From: M3007 sp046160345 | GTDB taxonomy: Bacteria; Bacteroidota; Bacteroidia; Chitinophagales; Saprospiraceae | Length of the DNA: 64,000 bases | Direction: 5' to 3' | NCBI GenBank assembly: GCA_046160345.1 | Contig: JBJXGO010000189.1 | Location: 4,404 to 68,403, forward strand | In this document: piece after piece, positions 1 through 7,932 of the stretch | Layout: every line of letters begins with the position of its first letter | Numbering within the stretch: the stretch's first letter is position 1 | Notes under the pieces: generated by a model | Database searches by the model: none | What the model saw: only the letters and a program-made list of their open reading frames with translations | What the model was told of the DNA's origin: nothing | Made by a program: the position numbers and the translations under genes

Positions 1-141
1 TTCAATCCGGTCAGGTTTGAGGGTTGCAAAAGCTTTGGGTTGGGCGGATAAGTAAAAAGTTGCAAGTGGGCCCGTTGTAAATGTAAGCAGGGCAAACAAA
101 AATCTGACTCGATTAAGACCATTTAGGATAACCTTAGCCAT
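1..141 (-). CDS. partial secreted protein of Bat-type operon
   Basis: The N-terminal 47 codons of a left-running gene that leaves the window at base 1. The ATG at 139-141 overlaps the stop of the upstream DUF58 gene by 8 bases, a translational-coupling arrangement. The visible product starts with MAKV, carries a hydrophobic stretch from about residue 12 to 30 that looks like a signal peptide ending near SAQ, then begins a mature chain with FATLKPDRIE. MoxR-DUF58 operons in Bacteroidota usually continue with membrane or secreted Bat proteins. The start of the mature chain would suit BatD or a similar component, but the fragment is too short to assign. Confidence 0.6.
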   Translation of the reverse strand, partial: MAKVILNGLNRVRFLFALLTFTTGPLATFYLSAQPKAFATLKPDRIE

Positions 142-1018
142 GCGCAACTATTTTCGAGCGTTTGGAAAAAAACTGCAACAACGCATTTGTGTACGGTTCG
201 TGGGTGCCTACGCTTAAAAAATCTGCGCCGGCCCTGCGAAAAAGGTTTTTGATAGCATCGGTATGCGCTTCAAAAGAATGACCATATTGCCAACGAAGCT
301 GATGGTCGGTGGTGTCCACCCAGATTTGTTCCCCGGTTTCGGCATCAGCCACACGAAGCAAGCCCACATCAGGCAAGTCGCGTTCAAGTACGTCCCAACA
401 GTGTATGCCGATACAATCGTGTTGTTTAGCCAGAATCCGGAGTTCATCCTCAAAACCTTCAGCCAAAAAATCAGACAATATGAAACAAACACATCGTTTT
501 TTCAAGCCGTTGTGGATATACCGGAGAGCCTTTTCCATGTCTGTTTTTCGGCCTACCGGCTTGATACTCAAAACCTCCCGAATAATTCGCAGGATATGTT
601 GGCGACCTTTTTTCGGAGGTATGTACAATTCAGTCCGATCTGAAAATAGCAAAACGCCCACCTTGTCGTTATTGGCAATAGCTGAAAACGCCAAAACAGC
701 GCACAGTTCGGTCAGATATTCTGCCTTGAATTGAACATGACTGCCGAATACCGCAGAACCGCTCACATCGACCACCAGCATCACCGTATTTTCCCGCTCT
801 TCTTCAAATACCTTGATAAATGGCTCGCCGGTCCGTGCGGTCACGTTCCAATCGATGGCACGCACATCGTCGCCTTCCTGATACACCCGAACATCACTGA
901 AAGACATCCCCTTGCCCTTGAAAGCACTTTGATAGCCGCCCGTAAACAGGTGACTGCTCAAGCCTTTGGTCTTGATTTCGATACGGCGTACTTTTTTGAG
1001 AAGTTCGGTGGTGTCCAT
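134..1018 (-). CDS. DUF58 domain protein (vWA-like, Bat operon)
   Basis: A 294-residue DUF58 protein. The N-terminal part has the family signature around residues 34-60 (FKGKGMSFSDVR, YQEGDDVRAIDWNVTAR), followed by a vWA-like fold whose metal site is DVSGS at residues 84-88. It has no membrane segment, so it is probably cytoplasmic. DUF58 proteins accompany MoxR ATPases and act with them in assembly or maturation of envelope complexes; the exact substrate is unknown. It lies 100 bases downstream of moxR, with a palindromic repeat between them, and overlaps the next gene. Length is normal for the family. Confidence 0.93.
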   Translation of the reverse strand: MDTTELLKKVRRIEIKTKGLSSHLFTGGYQSAFKGKGMSFSDVRVYQEGDDVRAIDWNVTARTGEPFIKVFEEERENTVMLVVDVSGSAVFGSHVQFKAEYLTELCAVLAFSAIANNDKVGVLLFSDRTELYIPPKKGRQHILRIIREVLSIKPVGRKTDMEKALRYIHNGLKKRCVCFILSDFLAEGFEDELRILAKQHDCIGIHCWDVLERDLPDVGLLRVADAETGEQIWVDTTDHQLRWQYGHSFEAHTDAIKNLFRRAGADFLSVGTHEPYTNALLQFFSKRSKIVAHG

Positions 1019-1030
1019 GAGGGATATTAT

Positions 1031-1117
1031 GTACCCCGGAACTCTGTTCCGGGGAGATTGATGCCCCGGAACTCCGTTCCGGGGAGATTGATGCCCCGGA
1101 ACGGAGTTCCGGGGTAC
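1031..1117. repeat. triple palindromic repeat, REP-like
   Basis: Three copies, 30 bases apart, of a 21-base near-palindrome of the form CCCCGGAAC-N3-GTTCCGGGG at 1034-1054, 1064-1084 and 1094-1114. The linker AGATTGATG is identical between copies. The centre of the third copy (CGGAG) is the reverse complement of that of the second (CTCCG). The block starts with GTACCCC and ends with GGGGTAC, so it is also an inverted repeat as a whole. It fills the gap between moxR and the DUF58 gene. It resembles REP/REPIN-type repeats, though genome copy number cannot be seen here. Confidence 0.85.
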
Positions 1118-1118
1118 T

Positions 1119-2114
1119 TTACGGAATTACAATAGTGCTCAAAACCTTCGCAATGATCTCCTCCTGCCCAATATTCTCCGCTTCCGCTTCAAACGTCAGC
1201 CCTACCCTATGACGCAGCACGTCGGGACAAATAGCCCGAACGTCATCCGCCGTAACATAGCCCCGGCGGTTCAGAAAAGCCATGGCCCGGGCGGCTTTTG
1301 CCAGAGCAATGGTTGCACGCGGTGAGGCGCCGTAACTGATAAGTGGTGCTACCTGGCCCAAACCATATTCTGCAGGTTGCCGGGTAGCAAAAACGATTTG
1401 AAGGATGTACTGCTCGATTTTTTCATCGAGGTGAATTTTCTTTACAGCATCACGGGCTTGCAGTAAAGTCTTGACGGTCAATATTTTGTGCACCTCGGGT
1501 TCGTCGTCGTTAAGGTTTCGGCGCATAATAGTGCGCTCATCCTCAAAGCTGGGGTAGCCGATTTTCACTTTCAACAAAAAACGGTCTGCCTGAGCCTCTG
1601 GAAGCGGGTAAGTTCCTTCCTGCTCGATAGGGTTTTGCGTGGCAAGCACGAGAAAAGGCTCTTCGAGTTTAAAGGTTTGTTTGCCAATGGTGACTTGCCG
1701 CTCCTGCATGGCCTCCAGCAAGGCACTCTGAACTTTGGCAGGCGCACGGTTAATCTCGTCAGCCAGCACGAAATTGGCGAAAATGGGCCCTTTGCGCACG
1801 GTGAATTCGCCGGTGGCCGGGCTGTAGATCGTGGTGCCCACCACATCAGCAGGTAATAGATCGGGCGTGAATTGAATACGACTGAAATGCGCATCCACCG
1901 CATCGGCCAGGGTTTTGATAGCCAGGGTTTTAGCCAGTCCCGGCATCCCTTCGAGCAGGATATGGCCTTTGGTGAGCAGCCCGATAAGCAGGCGATCCAG
2001 CATTTGCTCCTGACCGACGATAACCTTGGCCGTGACGGTTCTTAATTTTTCCAGGAACGCGCTTTCGGCATGGATAATATTATTGAGCGCGTCCATATTG
2101 GCGGGTTTCTGCAT
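1119..2114 (-). CDS. MoxR family AAA+ ATPase
   Basis: A 331-residue MoxR-type AAA+ ATPase. Walker A is GMPGLAKT at residues 56-63, Walker B is VLADE at 116-120 followed by the family signature INRAPAKVQSALLEAMQE, and sensor 1 is ATQNP near 158-162. It works in the cytoplasm as a chaperone-like ATPase with vWA proteins, here the DUF58 product next in the operon. First gene of the left-running Bat-type unit, with a convincing promoter about 90 bases upstream. Length and motif order are typical. Confidence 0.96.
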   Translation of the reverse strand: MQKPANMDALNNIIHAESAFLEKLRTVTAKVIVGQEQMLDRLLIGLLTKGHILLEGMPGLAKTLAIKTLADAVDAHFSRIQFTPDLLPADVVGTTIYSPATGEFTVRKGPIFANFVLADEINRAPAKVQSALLEAMQERQVTIGKQTFKLEEPFLVLATQNPIEQEGTYPLPEAQADRFLLKVKIGYPSFEDERTIMRRNLNDDEPEVHKILTVKTLLQARDAVKKIHLDEKIEQYILQIVFATRQPAEYGLGQVAPLISYGASPRATIALAKAARAMAFLNRRGYVTADDVRAICPDVLRHRVGLTFEAEAENIGQEEIIAKVLSTIVIP

Positions 2115-2203
2115 CGAATGGATTGATATGGTTTGTCGGAAAAATGGGAAACGGTGTTTTTTTTAATTGATTATCGAAAAGCATATTGAACCGAGCAAAA
2201 ACC

Positions 2204-2235
2204 CAAATATGGTGGTAAACCCTGATACAGCAAAA
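2204..2235 (-). promoter_or_regulatory. promoter for moxR operon
   Basis: Read on the minus strand: TTTTG (2231-2235), 19 bases, then CATATTTG (2204-2211). This fits the Bacteroidota primary sigma consensus TTTG-N19-TAnnTTTG with one mismatch in the -7 box. It lies about 90 bases before the moxR ATG in a gap with no competing gene. Confidence 0.6.
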
Positions 2236-2287
2236 TGCAACTAATGTGCTGCGATGCTTTTACGATCACTTACTTTAAACCAATCAA

Positions 2288-3277
2288 TTATTGACGCCAA
2301 ACAACTTTATGGGTAGTTGCGGCACGACTTTCAACTGAAATTTTAGCAAAATAAACGCCATCGGCCAAGGTCGGTACGAGGCGGTTTTCGCCAGCCACCA
2401 ATTTTTTGAAAAACATCCGCCGACCAGTCAGGTCAAACACTTCCAACAGCCCGGCGTTTTCTTTCAGAACCACAGACATCCAGCCATTGGCCGGGTTGGG
2501 GAATATTTGGGGCCGCTCAAAGCCTGGCTCAATCGTTGCAATCGTGGTTTTCCATTGATCATAAAGCCGTTGCAAGGAATCAATGGGTTCCATCCCAGTC
2601 GGCACCAAAGGCACGTTGAGATCGAGCGAAAGACTATCTTCCGCATCGCCTGGCTTTGCAACTCGGATAAATGCCGAGAGGGAGGATGTGCCGTTTTGAA
2701 GGCATCGGGTATCGGCGCCTGGAACATTTGCGCCTTGCAGGCAAGCCATGAGTCGATCAGAAAGCGGTCCTGTGGCCGCTAAAAAACGGGCTTCCATGCT
2801 GTCCAAAATTCCAGGACCAAGCAAAATGTTACCCTGAATGGAATAATTAGCGCCCGTTTTGTGGCCTTTCCAATCGTAACAATTTGTTCCGGTGAGCGCT
2901 GCAGACCGGGGATGCCCCTGCGGGTCGAAATCCACTACGCCATATTGCCGGTTGATCCAGGCAAAAGGCCCTTGAACATCGTTGGTTTTTAACCAGGCAA
3001 TAATTTGCGCCGGAGAAAGCCCTGCTTCCATCCGGAGGCGGGCGTTGGCTTGATTGGTTGGATGCCAAAACGATTGGGTATGGATGGCCCCGCGCCCTGG
3101 TAAAATATCGCTGATAATAATAGCCCCTCCGGCTATTTGACTACCGTCCAGGCAACTAGCGCCCGCGCTACCGATCTCACCCGTGATGGTGTCAAGGGCT
3201 ACGATCGAGAAGGTGTCCTGGGAATAGGCTATTTTTGACAGCAAAAGGAGCGTTAATAAGGCGGAAAAGTATTTCAT
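2288..3277 (-). CDS. secreted DUF1028 protein with T9SS sorting domain
   Basis: A 329-residue secreted protein. Residues 1-20 are a signal peptide ending SQ. Residues 21 to about 230 form a DUF1028 domain, a predicted Ntn-hydrolase-like family: TFSIVALD at the mature N-terminus, GRGAIHTQSF, and GNILLGPGILDSM. From about residue 255 there is a type IX sorting domain (PQIFPNPANGWMS, VFDLTGRRM, ending KVVWRQ), so it should be exported and processed at the cell surface. The substrate is unknown. It stands alone between moxR and a membrane-anchored Ppx-like gene, all on the same strand. Confidence 0.92.
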   Translation of the reverse strand: MKYFSALLTLLLLSKIAYSQDTFSIVALDTITGEIGSAGASCLDGSQIAGGAIIISDILPGRGAIHTQSFWHPTNQANARLRMEAGLSPAQIIAWLKTNDVQGPFAWINRQYGVVDFDPQGHPRSAALTGTNCYDWKGHKTGANYSIQGNILLGPGILDSMEARFLAATGPLSDRLMACLQGANVPGADTRCLQNGTSSLSAFIRVAKPGDAEDSLSLDLNVPLVPTGMEPIDSLQRLYDQWKTTIATIEPGFERPQIFPNPANGWMSVVLKENAGLLEVFDLTGRRMFFKKLVAGENRLVPTLADGVYFAKISVESRAATTHKVVWRQ

Positions 3278-3394
3278 AAGCAGTAAAGTTTTCAGGTTAT
3301 GGTTTTATGGCCAATATAGAGAATTTGCAAATGATTGTGCGTCATTGGGTTATAGGGCAAACTGATTTCTGGAAGGTTATACTCAAAGCATGAA

Positions 3395-3438
3395 GTTATC
3401 AGGGTCCCGAAACTTTGAAGGGTCGCAACCCTGATAAC
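3395..3438. repeat. 44-bp intergenic inverted repeat
   Basis: Perfect 11-base arms GTTATCAGGGT (3395-3405) and ACCCTGATAAC (3428-3438) enclose 22 bases. A run of eight T follows on the plus strand, but no plus-strand gene ends here. On the minus strand it lies just past the stop of the Ppx/GppA-like gene, with no T tract on that side. It may be a mobile palindromic repeat or a one-sided terminator. Confidence 0.7.
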
Positions 3439-3445
3439 ATTTTTT

Positions 3446-4453
3446 TTATAAATTGAGCAAAAACCCAATGGTAAAGTTAGCATCCCAGTCAAATACGAAC
3501 TGTTTACAACCAGTGCCTGCTGCCAAAGCTGAATAAATATTGAGACCGGCCTCTTGTTTGGCTCCATCCGCTTTGTAGTCAGTTGGTGCCTTAAGCACTG
3601 TGTAACGTTCCTTTCCGTTGCGCGTTTGTTTGGCCAATTCATACGGTACGCCGCCAATAATAAAACAGGTTTGGCGCAAATTCGAAGGAACCTGGCTGGC
3701 TTTGCTTTGTACTTCCTGATACACCGCGCCTGGACTCAGGTTGTTCTGGTAATATTTTGCGCCAGGAGCTTCCAAAGCCCCGCTTGGAAGCCAGGAGATT
3801 TTAGTATTTCCAGAACCGATATCCACCACAAATGCGCTGCTGCGGTATTTGTCGGGCAAAACGGAGCGCAGGGCGAGTCTCGCTTCTTGTTGTGGGGTCA
3901 CAACATTTACGAAATAGCCCATTGCCTTTAGTGCTGCATTGATTTTTGGCATGATCTCTTCCTTTTGCGCGCCACTGCTTACCACAAAATGGATGTCGCG
4001 CGCACCCACACCAAACGACACCATGTCTGAAATATATCGCCTGAGGCCGCTTTTCACATCTTCGTCGGTAGCAAGGCCTTCTTTGACAAGGCTTACCCCA
4101 AACTCGGCCTTTTCAAGTTTCCAGTTTTTCTGACCGTCTATTTTGACTATGAATGAGTTAAAGCCTGTTGCACCCAATTCTACCACGCCTTTTAATTTGC
4201 CACCAACAGGAGCAGGAGCGGAATAGTTGAATGGAGCCGGGGAGAACGAGGAAGATGATTTGCCCCAACTGGTTGAAGTAGGTGCTGTTGTGTTATCGCC
4301 TGAAGTGTTTGGAGATGTTGTTTGTTCGGTTTGGCTGCTGTTGTCAGATCCTCCTAATCCGAGATTGGGAAGGAATTTTCTGACTGCAAAAAATACACCG
4401 ATGACAATGAGCAGGGTGATGAGAAGTCGTGAGAATGTGGTTAGTCTTGGCAT
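3446..4453 (-). CDS. membrane-anchored Ppx/GppA-like protein
   Basis: A 335-residue protein with one N-terminal membrane segment (residues 8-25), a Ser/Thr/Asn-rich linker (36-80), and a globular domain with the order of motifs seen in exopolyphosphatase/guanosine pentaphosphatase proteins of the ASKHA fold: a weak phosphate-1 motif ELGATGFNSF (92-101), GVSLVKEGL (119-127), VVSSGAQKE, TPQQEARLAL (186-195) and a clear second phosphate motif VVDIGSGNTK (209-218). The basic N-terminus suggests the domain faces the periplasm, which is unusual for this fold. The first motif has Glu in place of Asp, so catalysis is uncertain. An actin-like scaffold role is another possibility. Confidence 0.7.
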   Translation of the reverse strand: MPRLTTFSRLLITLLIVIGVFFAVRKFLPNLGLGGSDNSSQTEQTTSPNTSGDNTTAPTSTSWGKSSSSFSPAPFNYSAPAPVGGKLKGVVELGATGFNSFIVKIDGQKNWKLEKAEFGVSLVKEGLATDEDVKSGLRRYISDMVSFGVGARDIHFVVSSGAQKEEIMPKINAALKAMGYFVNVVTPQQEARLALRSVLPDKYRSSAFVVDIGSGNTKISWLPSGALEAPGAKYYQNNLSPGAVYQEVQSKASQVPSNLRQTCFIIGGVPYELAKQTRNGKERYTVLKAPTDYKADGAKQEAGLNIYSALAAGTGCKQFVFDWDANFTIGFLLNL

Positions 4454-4467
4454 AGTTTGTTTTGTTT

Positions 4468-4501
4468 AACCGCCATAGCCCGTTTAGGGCGAAGGCGGGT
4501 T
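4468..4501. repeat. hairpin between aspartate kinase and Ppx-like gene
   Basis: AACCGCC (4468-4474) can pair with GGCGGGTT (4494-4501), with inner pairing GCCC/GGGC. It is followed by a run of degenerate short repeats around GATTGGTTGACTGGTTAATT (from 4511). The surrounding 211-base gap shows no gene. Confidence 0.45.
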
Positions 4502-4664
4502 GATTTGAGTGATTGGTTGACTGGTTAATTGGTGATTAGTTAGCCAAAAATCGGGGATTTGTTAAGAATAAAAGGTATTTTTCTGCGAAAGATATGTTTC
4601 ATCCGATTTCAGCGATATTATTCAGGTTTCCGATTCAAATTGATACAGGAAGCTTGGGGGCCTT

Positions 4665-5972
4665 TCAACTCTTCGACCCCGCAATCTCCACCTCCTTACG
4701 CTCAACAGCCGGTACATTTTTTACCACCATGTGCATGGTGTTGCGGATCCGCTCCTCAAAAAGCACAACTTTCCCTTTTTTCAAATTTGAAATTGTTTCC
4801 TCGGTATAGTGGCGAATGGTGATGAGTTCCAGCCCTTGCTCGGACTTGACTTTGAATTCATCGGATACGTCTTTGATAAATTTCTCGACCCGATCTGGCA
4901 CGTTAGGCACGCAGATGGTGAAAGATACAGCGGTATTCTGCATCATGTTTACAAAAATGCGCAGATCGGCAGCTTTTGCAAAAAGTCGCGCCATGTGGTG
5001 TTCGGCTACAAATGAATAATCAAGCGTACTGATATGCAGCAAAGCCTGATTTTTCTCTACCACGACAATGGGCGGGTAGTTCTCCTCCGTATCGCTGCTG
5101 ATCTCAGTACCAGGCGCGGTCGGGTCCAGAAAAGATTTGACAAAAAACGGGATGTTTTTGTTTTGTAGCGGCTTGATGGTTTTAGGGTGGATCACCTGCG
5201 CTCCGTAGTAGGTCATTTCGATGGCCTCGCGATAACTCAAACGGTCAAGTTTGATGGTGTTGTCAAACATACGCGGGTCGGCATTCAACACCCCGGGCAC
5301 GTCCTTCCAGATCGTCATGGCCGTGGCATCCAGGCAATGCGAAAATATGGCCGCGGAATAATCCGATCCTTCACGCCCCAAGGTGGTGGTGAAATTTTCT
5401 GTGGTACTACCAATAAAACCCTGGGTGAGCACAAAACCACCTTTGGCCAGCATTGGTTGAACTATTTTTGAGGCATTGGCTTTGGTCCTCTCCCAATTGA
5501 CCCATCCTTCACGGTAAGTATTGTCGGTAGAAACCACGTCCCGTGCATCAAGCCATTGCGTTTTAAGGCCAATATTATTTAAATAAGCGGCTAAAATTTT
5601 TGAAGACACCAACTCGCCCATACATACGATTTGATCGTACATATAATCGTAATTGTCAGATGGCTTTTCCTCAAGCACCCATTCCCCTTCGATAAATGTG
5701 TCGTTTACGGTTGTAAAAACTTCGTTGCCTGGCTCAAACAGATCCCGCATTATTCCGTAGTGCTGTTCTTTGAATGCTTCATAAAGTTTTTGAGCATCTC
5801 CTGTTTGTTTCGCATGAGCCGCTACTACTGCTTCAAGTGCATTTGTAGTTTTTCCCATAGCCGAAACGACGATGACAAGTGATTGATTCTGATATTGTTG
5901 CAATATGGAAGCGACGTTTTTTACGGCTCCAGCGTCTTTGATACTTGCACCGCCAAATTTGAAAACCTGCAT
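4665..5972 (-). CDS. aspartate kinase
   Basis: A 435-residue monofunctional aspartokinase, which phosphorylates L-aspartate with ATP as the first step to lysine, threonine and methionine. Visible motifs are KFGGASIKD at residues 5-13, GREGSDYSA at 199-207 and DVPGVLNADPR at 224-234. The C-terminal third is an ACT-type regulatory region, as expected of feedback-regulated forms. No homoserine dehydrogenase domain is fused and no pathway genes are adjacent. A -7 box TACCTTTG lies about 50 bases upstream. Which aspartokinase paralogue this is (lysC or another) cannot be told. Confidence 0.95.
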   Translation of the reverse strand: MQVFKFGGASIKDAGAVKNVASILQQYQNQSLVIVVSAMGKTTNALEAVVAAHAKQTGDAQKLYEAFKEQHYGIMRDLFEPGNEVFTTVNDTFIEGEWVLEEKPSDNYDYMYDQIVCMGELVSSKILAAYLNNIGLKTQWLDARDVVSTDNTYREGWVNWERTKANASKIVQPMLAKGGFVLTQGFIGSTTENFTTTLGREGSDYSAAIFSHCLDATAMTIWKDVPGVLNADPRMFDNTIKLDRLSYREAIEMTYYGAQVIHPKTIKPLQNKNIPFFVKSFLDPTAPGTEISSDTEENYPPIVVVEKNQALLHISTLDYSFVAEHHMARLFAKAADLRIFVNMMQNTAVSFTICVPNVPDRVEKFIKDVSDEFKVKSEQGLELITIRHYTEETISNLKKGKVVLFEERIRNTMHMVVKNVPAVERKEVEIAGSKS

Positions 5973-6019
5973 GCTGATTCTGAATGTTGTTCCTTAGATA
6001 ACCATAAAATTTTGCCCAG

Positions 6020-6027
6020 CAAAGGTA
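6020..6027 (-). promoter_or_regulatory. -7 box for aspartate kinase gene
   Basis: Minus-strand TACCTTTG, an exact match to TAnnTTTG, placed about 50 bases before the aspartate kinase ATG. No good -33 element is visible at the usual distance. Confidence 0.4.
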
Positions 6028-6153
6028 GAAAGGCTTTAGAAATTATTATTTCCCGCAGTACCTGTACGGATTAATTCTGCAGATGTTGGTCAGAAGACAT
6101 CCACAAATATTACCTGAGAAGTTGTTGACTGGTATTTGCGTTTTACCGCCCTG

Positions 6154-7014
6154 TCATTCCACTGGAGGGAAAACTATTTCAGCTTTTCGAGGAGGCGGAA
6201 CCATAGGCATTTTACGCGGGTATTCAATTTCTCTTTCATTGGAGGGCCGGGCCTTTAAATGTAACGAAGAAACCGCTGGATGGTTTTTTCGGAAGTTTCC
6301 TGCTGTAAGCGCAAAAATCAAGGCAATTACCGACCAGCCCAGCCAGTCAGGTGGTCGAAAAGGAGTTGGAGGATTAAAATCAAACTGGGACGGATTTTCG
6401 CCCAAATACGGCAGACTGTATTTTAGGATAGGAGGAATGGCAATATCCTGCTGGTCCATCGGATGGTTTTGGTAGAATCTGGACTCATTTAACTTCACCT
6501 GAATCACTTTGATCAAAGCCGCAATTTGTTCCGTAACCATCAAATAACCATCTTCTGGCTGCACAAATTTGCTAATTTCAACACCATCTGCCAATGGCTC
6601 GAATTGTGCCAACCGAGATTCCTCCTTCCAGCGCGACGGGCTGAGCAATACAGGCAAAACCAAAGGAGCCAAATCATCCCATGCACAATCCACCCGACGA
6701 CTCACCGCCAAAGTTATGTCTTCTTCTACCTGCTTGTCGTTCAGTGATTTGTAACTTGTCAGGAAAACATAAATATGGGCGTTTTCGCGTCTGGGTTTCA
6801 AGGTTTCGGCATACAAAATACGTGGGTCAACAGGACGGTACCAAGGTATGAGAATCCTCCAGGATAATGCAAGGGGTTCAGGTTTCTTGGGCGGGTCATA
6901 ATGCCATACATTCACTTCGTCGCGCATTGGGTAAAGCCACTCCAACAATTTGTCGGCCGCCGGCTTGTCTGCTGACGCATGAGAGATGAAAATATTGACT
7001 TTTACTGGTGTCAT
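6154..7014 (-). CDS. TIR domain protein with C-terminal membrane segment
   Basis: A 286-residue protein. The N-terminal ~170 residues read as a TIR-like domain: VNIFISHASADKPAADKLL (6-24) matches box 1, IYVFLTSYKS (81-90) is strand D, and VEEDI (96-100) holds candidate catalytic glutamates in the position used by TIR NADases. A linker follows, then one hydrophobic segment at 224-240 (WLGWSVIALIFALTAG) and a basic, proline-rich tail of about 45 residues. Bacterial TIR proteins often act as NAD+-degrading immune effectors; membrane tethering would place the domain on the inner face. There is no STAND, Thoeris or Argonaute partner next to it, so the role is open. Confidence 0.75.
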   Translation of the reverse strand: MTPVKVNIFISHASADKPAADKLLEWLYPMRDEVNVWHYDPPKKPEPLALSWRILIPWYRPVDPRILYAETLKPRRENAHIYVFLTSYKSLNDKQVEEDITLAVSRRVDCAWDDLAPLVLPVLLSPSRWKEESRLAQFEPLADGVEISKFVQPEDGYLMVTEQIAALIKVIQVKLNESRFYQNHPMDQQDIAIPPILKYSLPYLGENPSQFDFNPPTPFRPPDWLGWSVIALIFALTAGNFRKNHPAVSSLHLKARPSNEREIEYPRKMPMVPPPRKAEIVFPPVE

Positions 7015-7352
7015 AACTTAAGGACTTTTGGGCATCGGATTTTGGCCGTTGAACTCACTTGTATCCAAAATTTTATGCCCAAAACAGGTACAAAACAAAA
7101 GGAATTTCCTTGTATTCCCAAACTATTGGTTCAAAACTCCACAATATGGAACGGTTTTTCGGAGATAATCCACCGTTCGTCGCTTTTTAAAGGTTTGAAA
7201 AGGACTATGTTTGCTCTTTTGTCCCTGAATTTTTCATGCAATTTTCAGGTAATCACCCTACGTTTGCCCAGCCTAAAACAAAATGACACCCAAATTCGCA
7301 ACTGATTCACCGTAAGCAACAATTCCACAAATAAACAAATCCACAACATATT
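7015..7352. other. divergent intergenic region with plus-strand -7 box
   Basis: A 338-base gap between the divergent TIR and coiled-coil genes. It holds an exact -7 box TACGTTTG at 7259-7266 on the plus strand, about 90 bases before the coiled-coil gene, without a clear -33 element. No convincing gene was seen in either direction. Confidence 0.45.
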
Positions 7353-7898
7353 ATGATTACCACCCAATCGCTTTTTGCTGCCGAAGGAATTGACCCGCGC
7401 AGCCTCGAATTTATTACACAAGCCATCGAAAGGAACAATCTACCCGGCTTCGACTATTTTGAATTCAAACGCGCCGTGACACAACTTGCTACGATGAAAC
7501 TCGACGAGGCAACGGCCCACAAAAGTGCATTCACCACGGCCGCAACGCTCGGCATCACCAAGGAAAAACTCATCGAAACGGCTGGCTACTATCGCAATGT
7601 GGTAGAAAAAGAAAAAGAGGCTTTCGCCAAAGCCCTGGAAAACCAAACCGCCACAAAAGTCGCTGCCCGCCAACAAGAGGTCAGTCGCCTGCGCGACCAG
7701 ATCGAACGGCACAAAATCGAGATCGCACGCCTGCAAGACGAGATCGGAGGTTATCTCAACCAGGCCGATGCCGCTGAAGCATCTGTGAAATTAGAAAGCG
7801 AAAAACTCGAAAAGTCAAAAACGGCTTTTGAAAAGGCGCATCAATCGGTGCTGACGGCTATAGATAAGGATCTGGAGGGGATGCACAAGTATTTGTAA
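7353..7898 (+). CDS. coiled-coil protein of unknown function
   Basis: A 181-residue soluble protein without signal peptide. The first ~80 residues are a mixed helical domain; residues 85-170 are rich in Ala, Glu, Lys and Arg with heptad spacing and form a long coiled coil, followed by a short tail ending HKYL. I do not recognise the family. It is 34 bases upstream of a retropepsin-like protease gene on the same strand, so the two may be co-transcribed. Cytoplasmic location is inferred from the absence of export signals. Confidence 0.8.
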   Translation: MITTQSLFAAEGIDPRSLEFITQAIERNNLPGFDYFEFKRAVTQLATMKLDEATAHKSAFTTAATLGITKEKLIETAGYYRNVVEKEKEAFAKALENQTATKVAARQQEVSRLRDQIERHKIEIARLQDEIGGYLNQADAAEASVKLESEKLEKSKTAFEKAHQSVLTAIDKDLEGMHKYL

Positions 7899-7932
7899 CA
7901 AAAATGCTTAACTTTGTTGAAAACCAATCATC

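Noticed and set aside
1031..1117. CRISPR-like array
   Set aside because: Only three units, the spacers are identical nine-base linkers, and the repeats are palindromes in mirrored orientation, so this is a REP-like cluster.
263..1135. Several long plus-strand open frames opposite the DUF58 gene
   Set aside because: They mirror a clear DUF58 gene with catalytic-type motifs, lack protein features, and end inside the palindromic repeat.
3292..3657. 121-codon minus-strand frame overlapping the end of the Ppx-like gene
   Set aside because: It is out of frame with the Ppx-like gene, crosses the inverted repeat at 3395-3438 and shows no family features.
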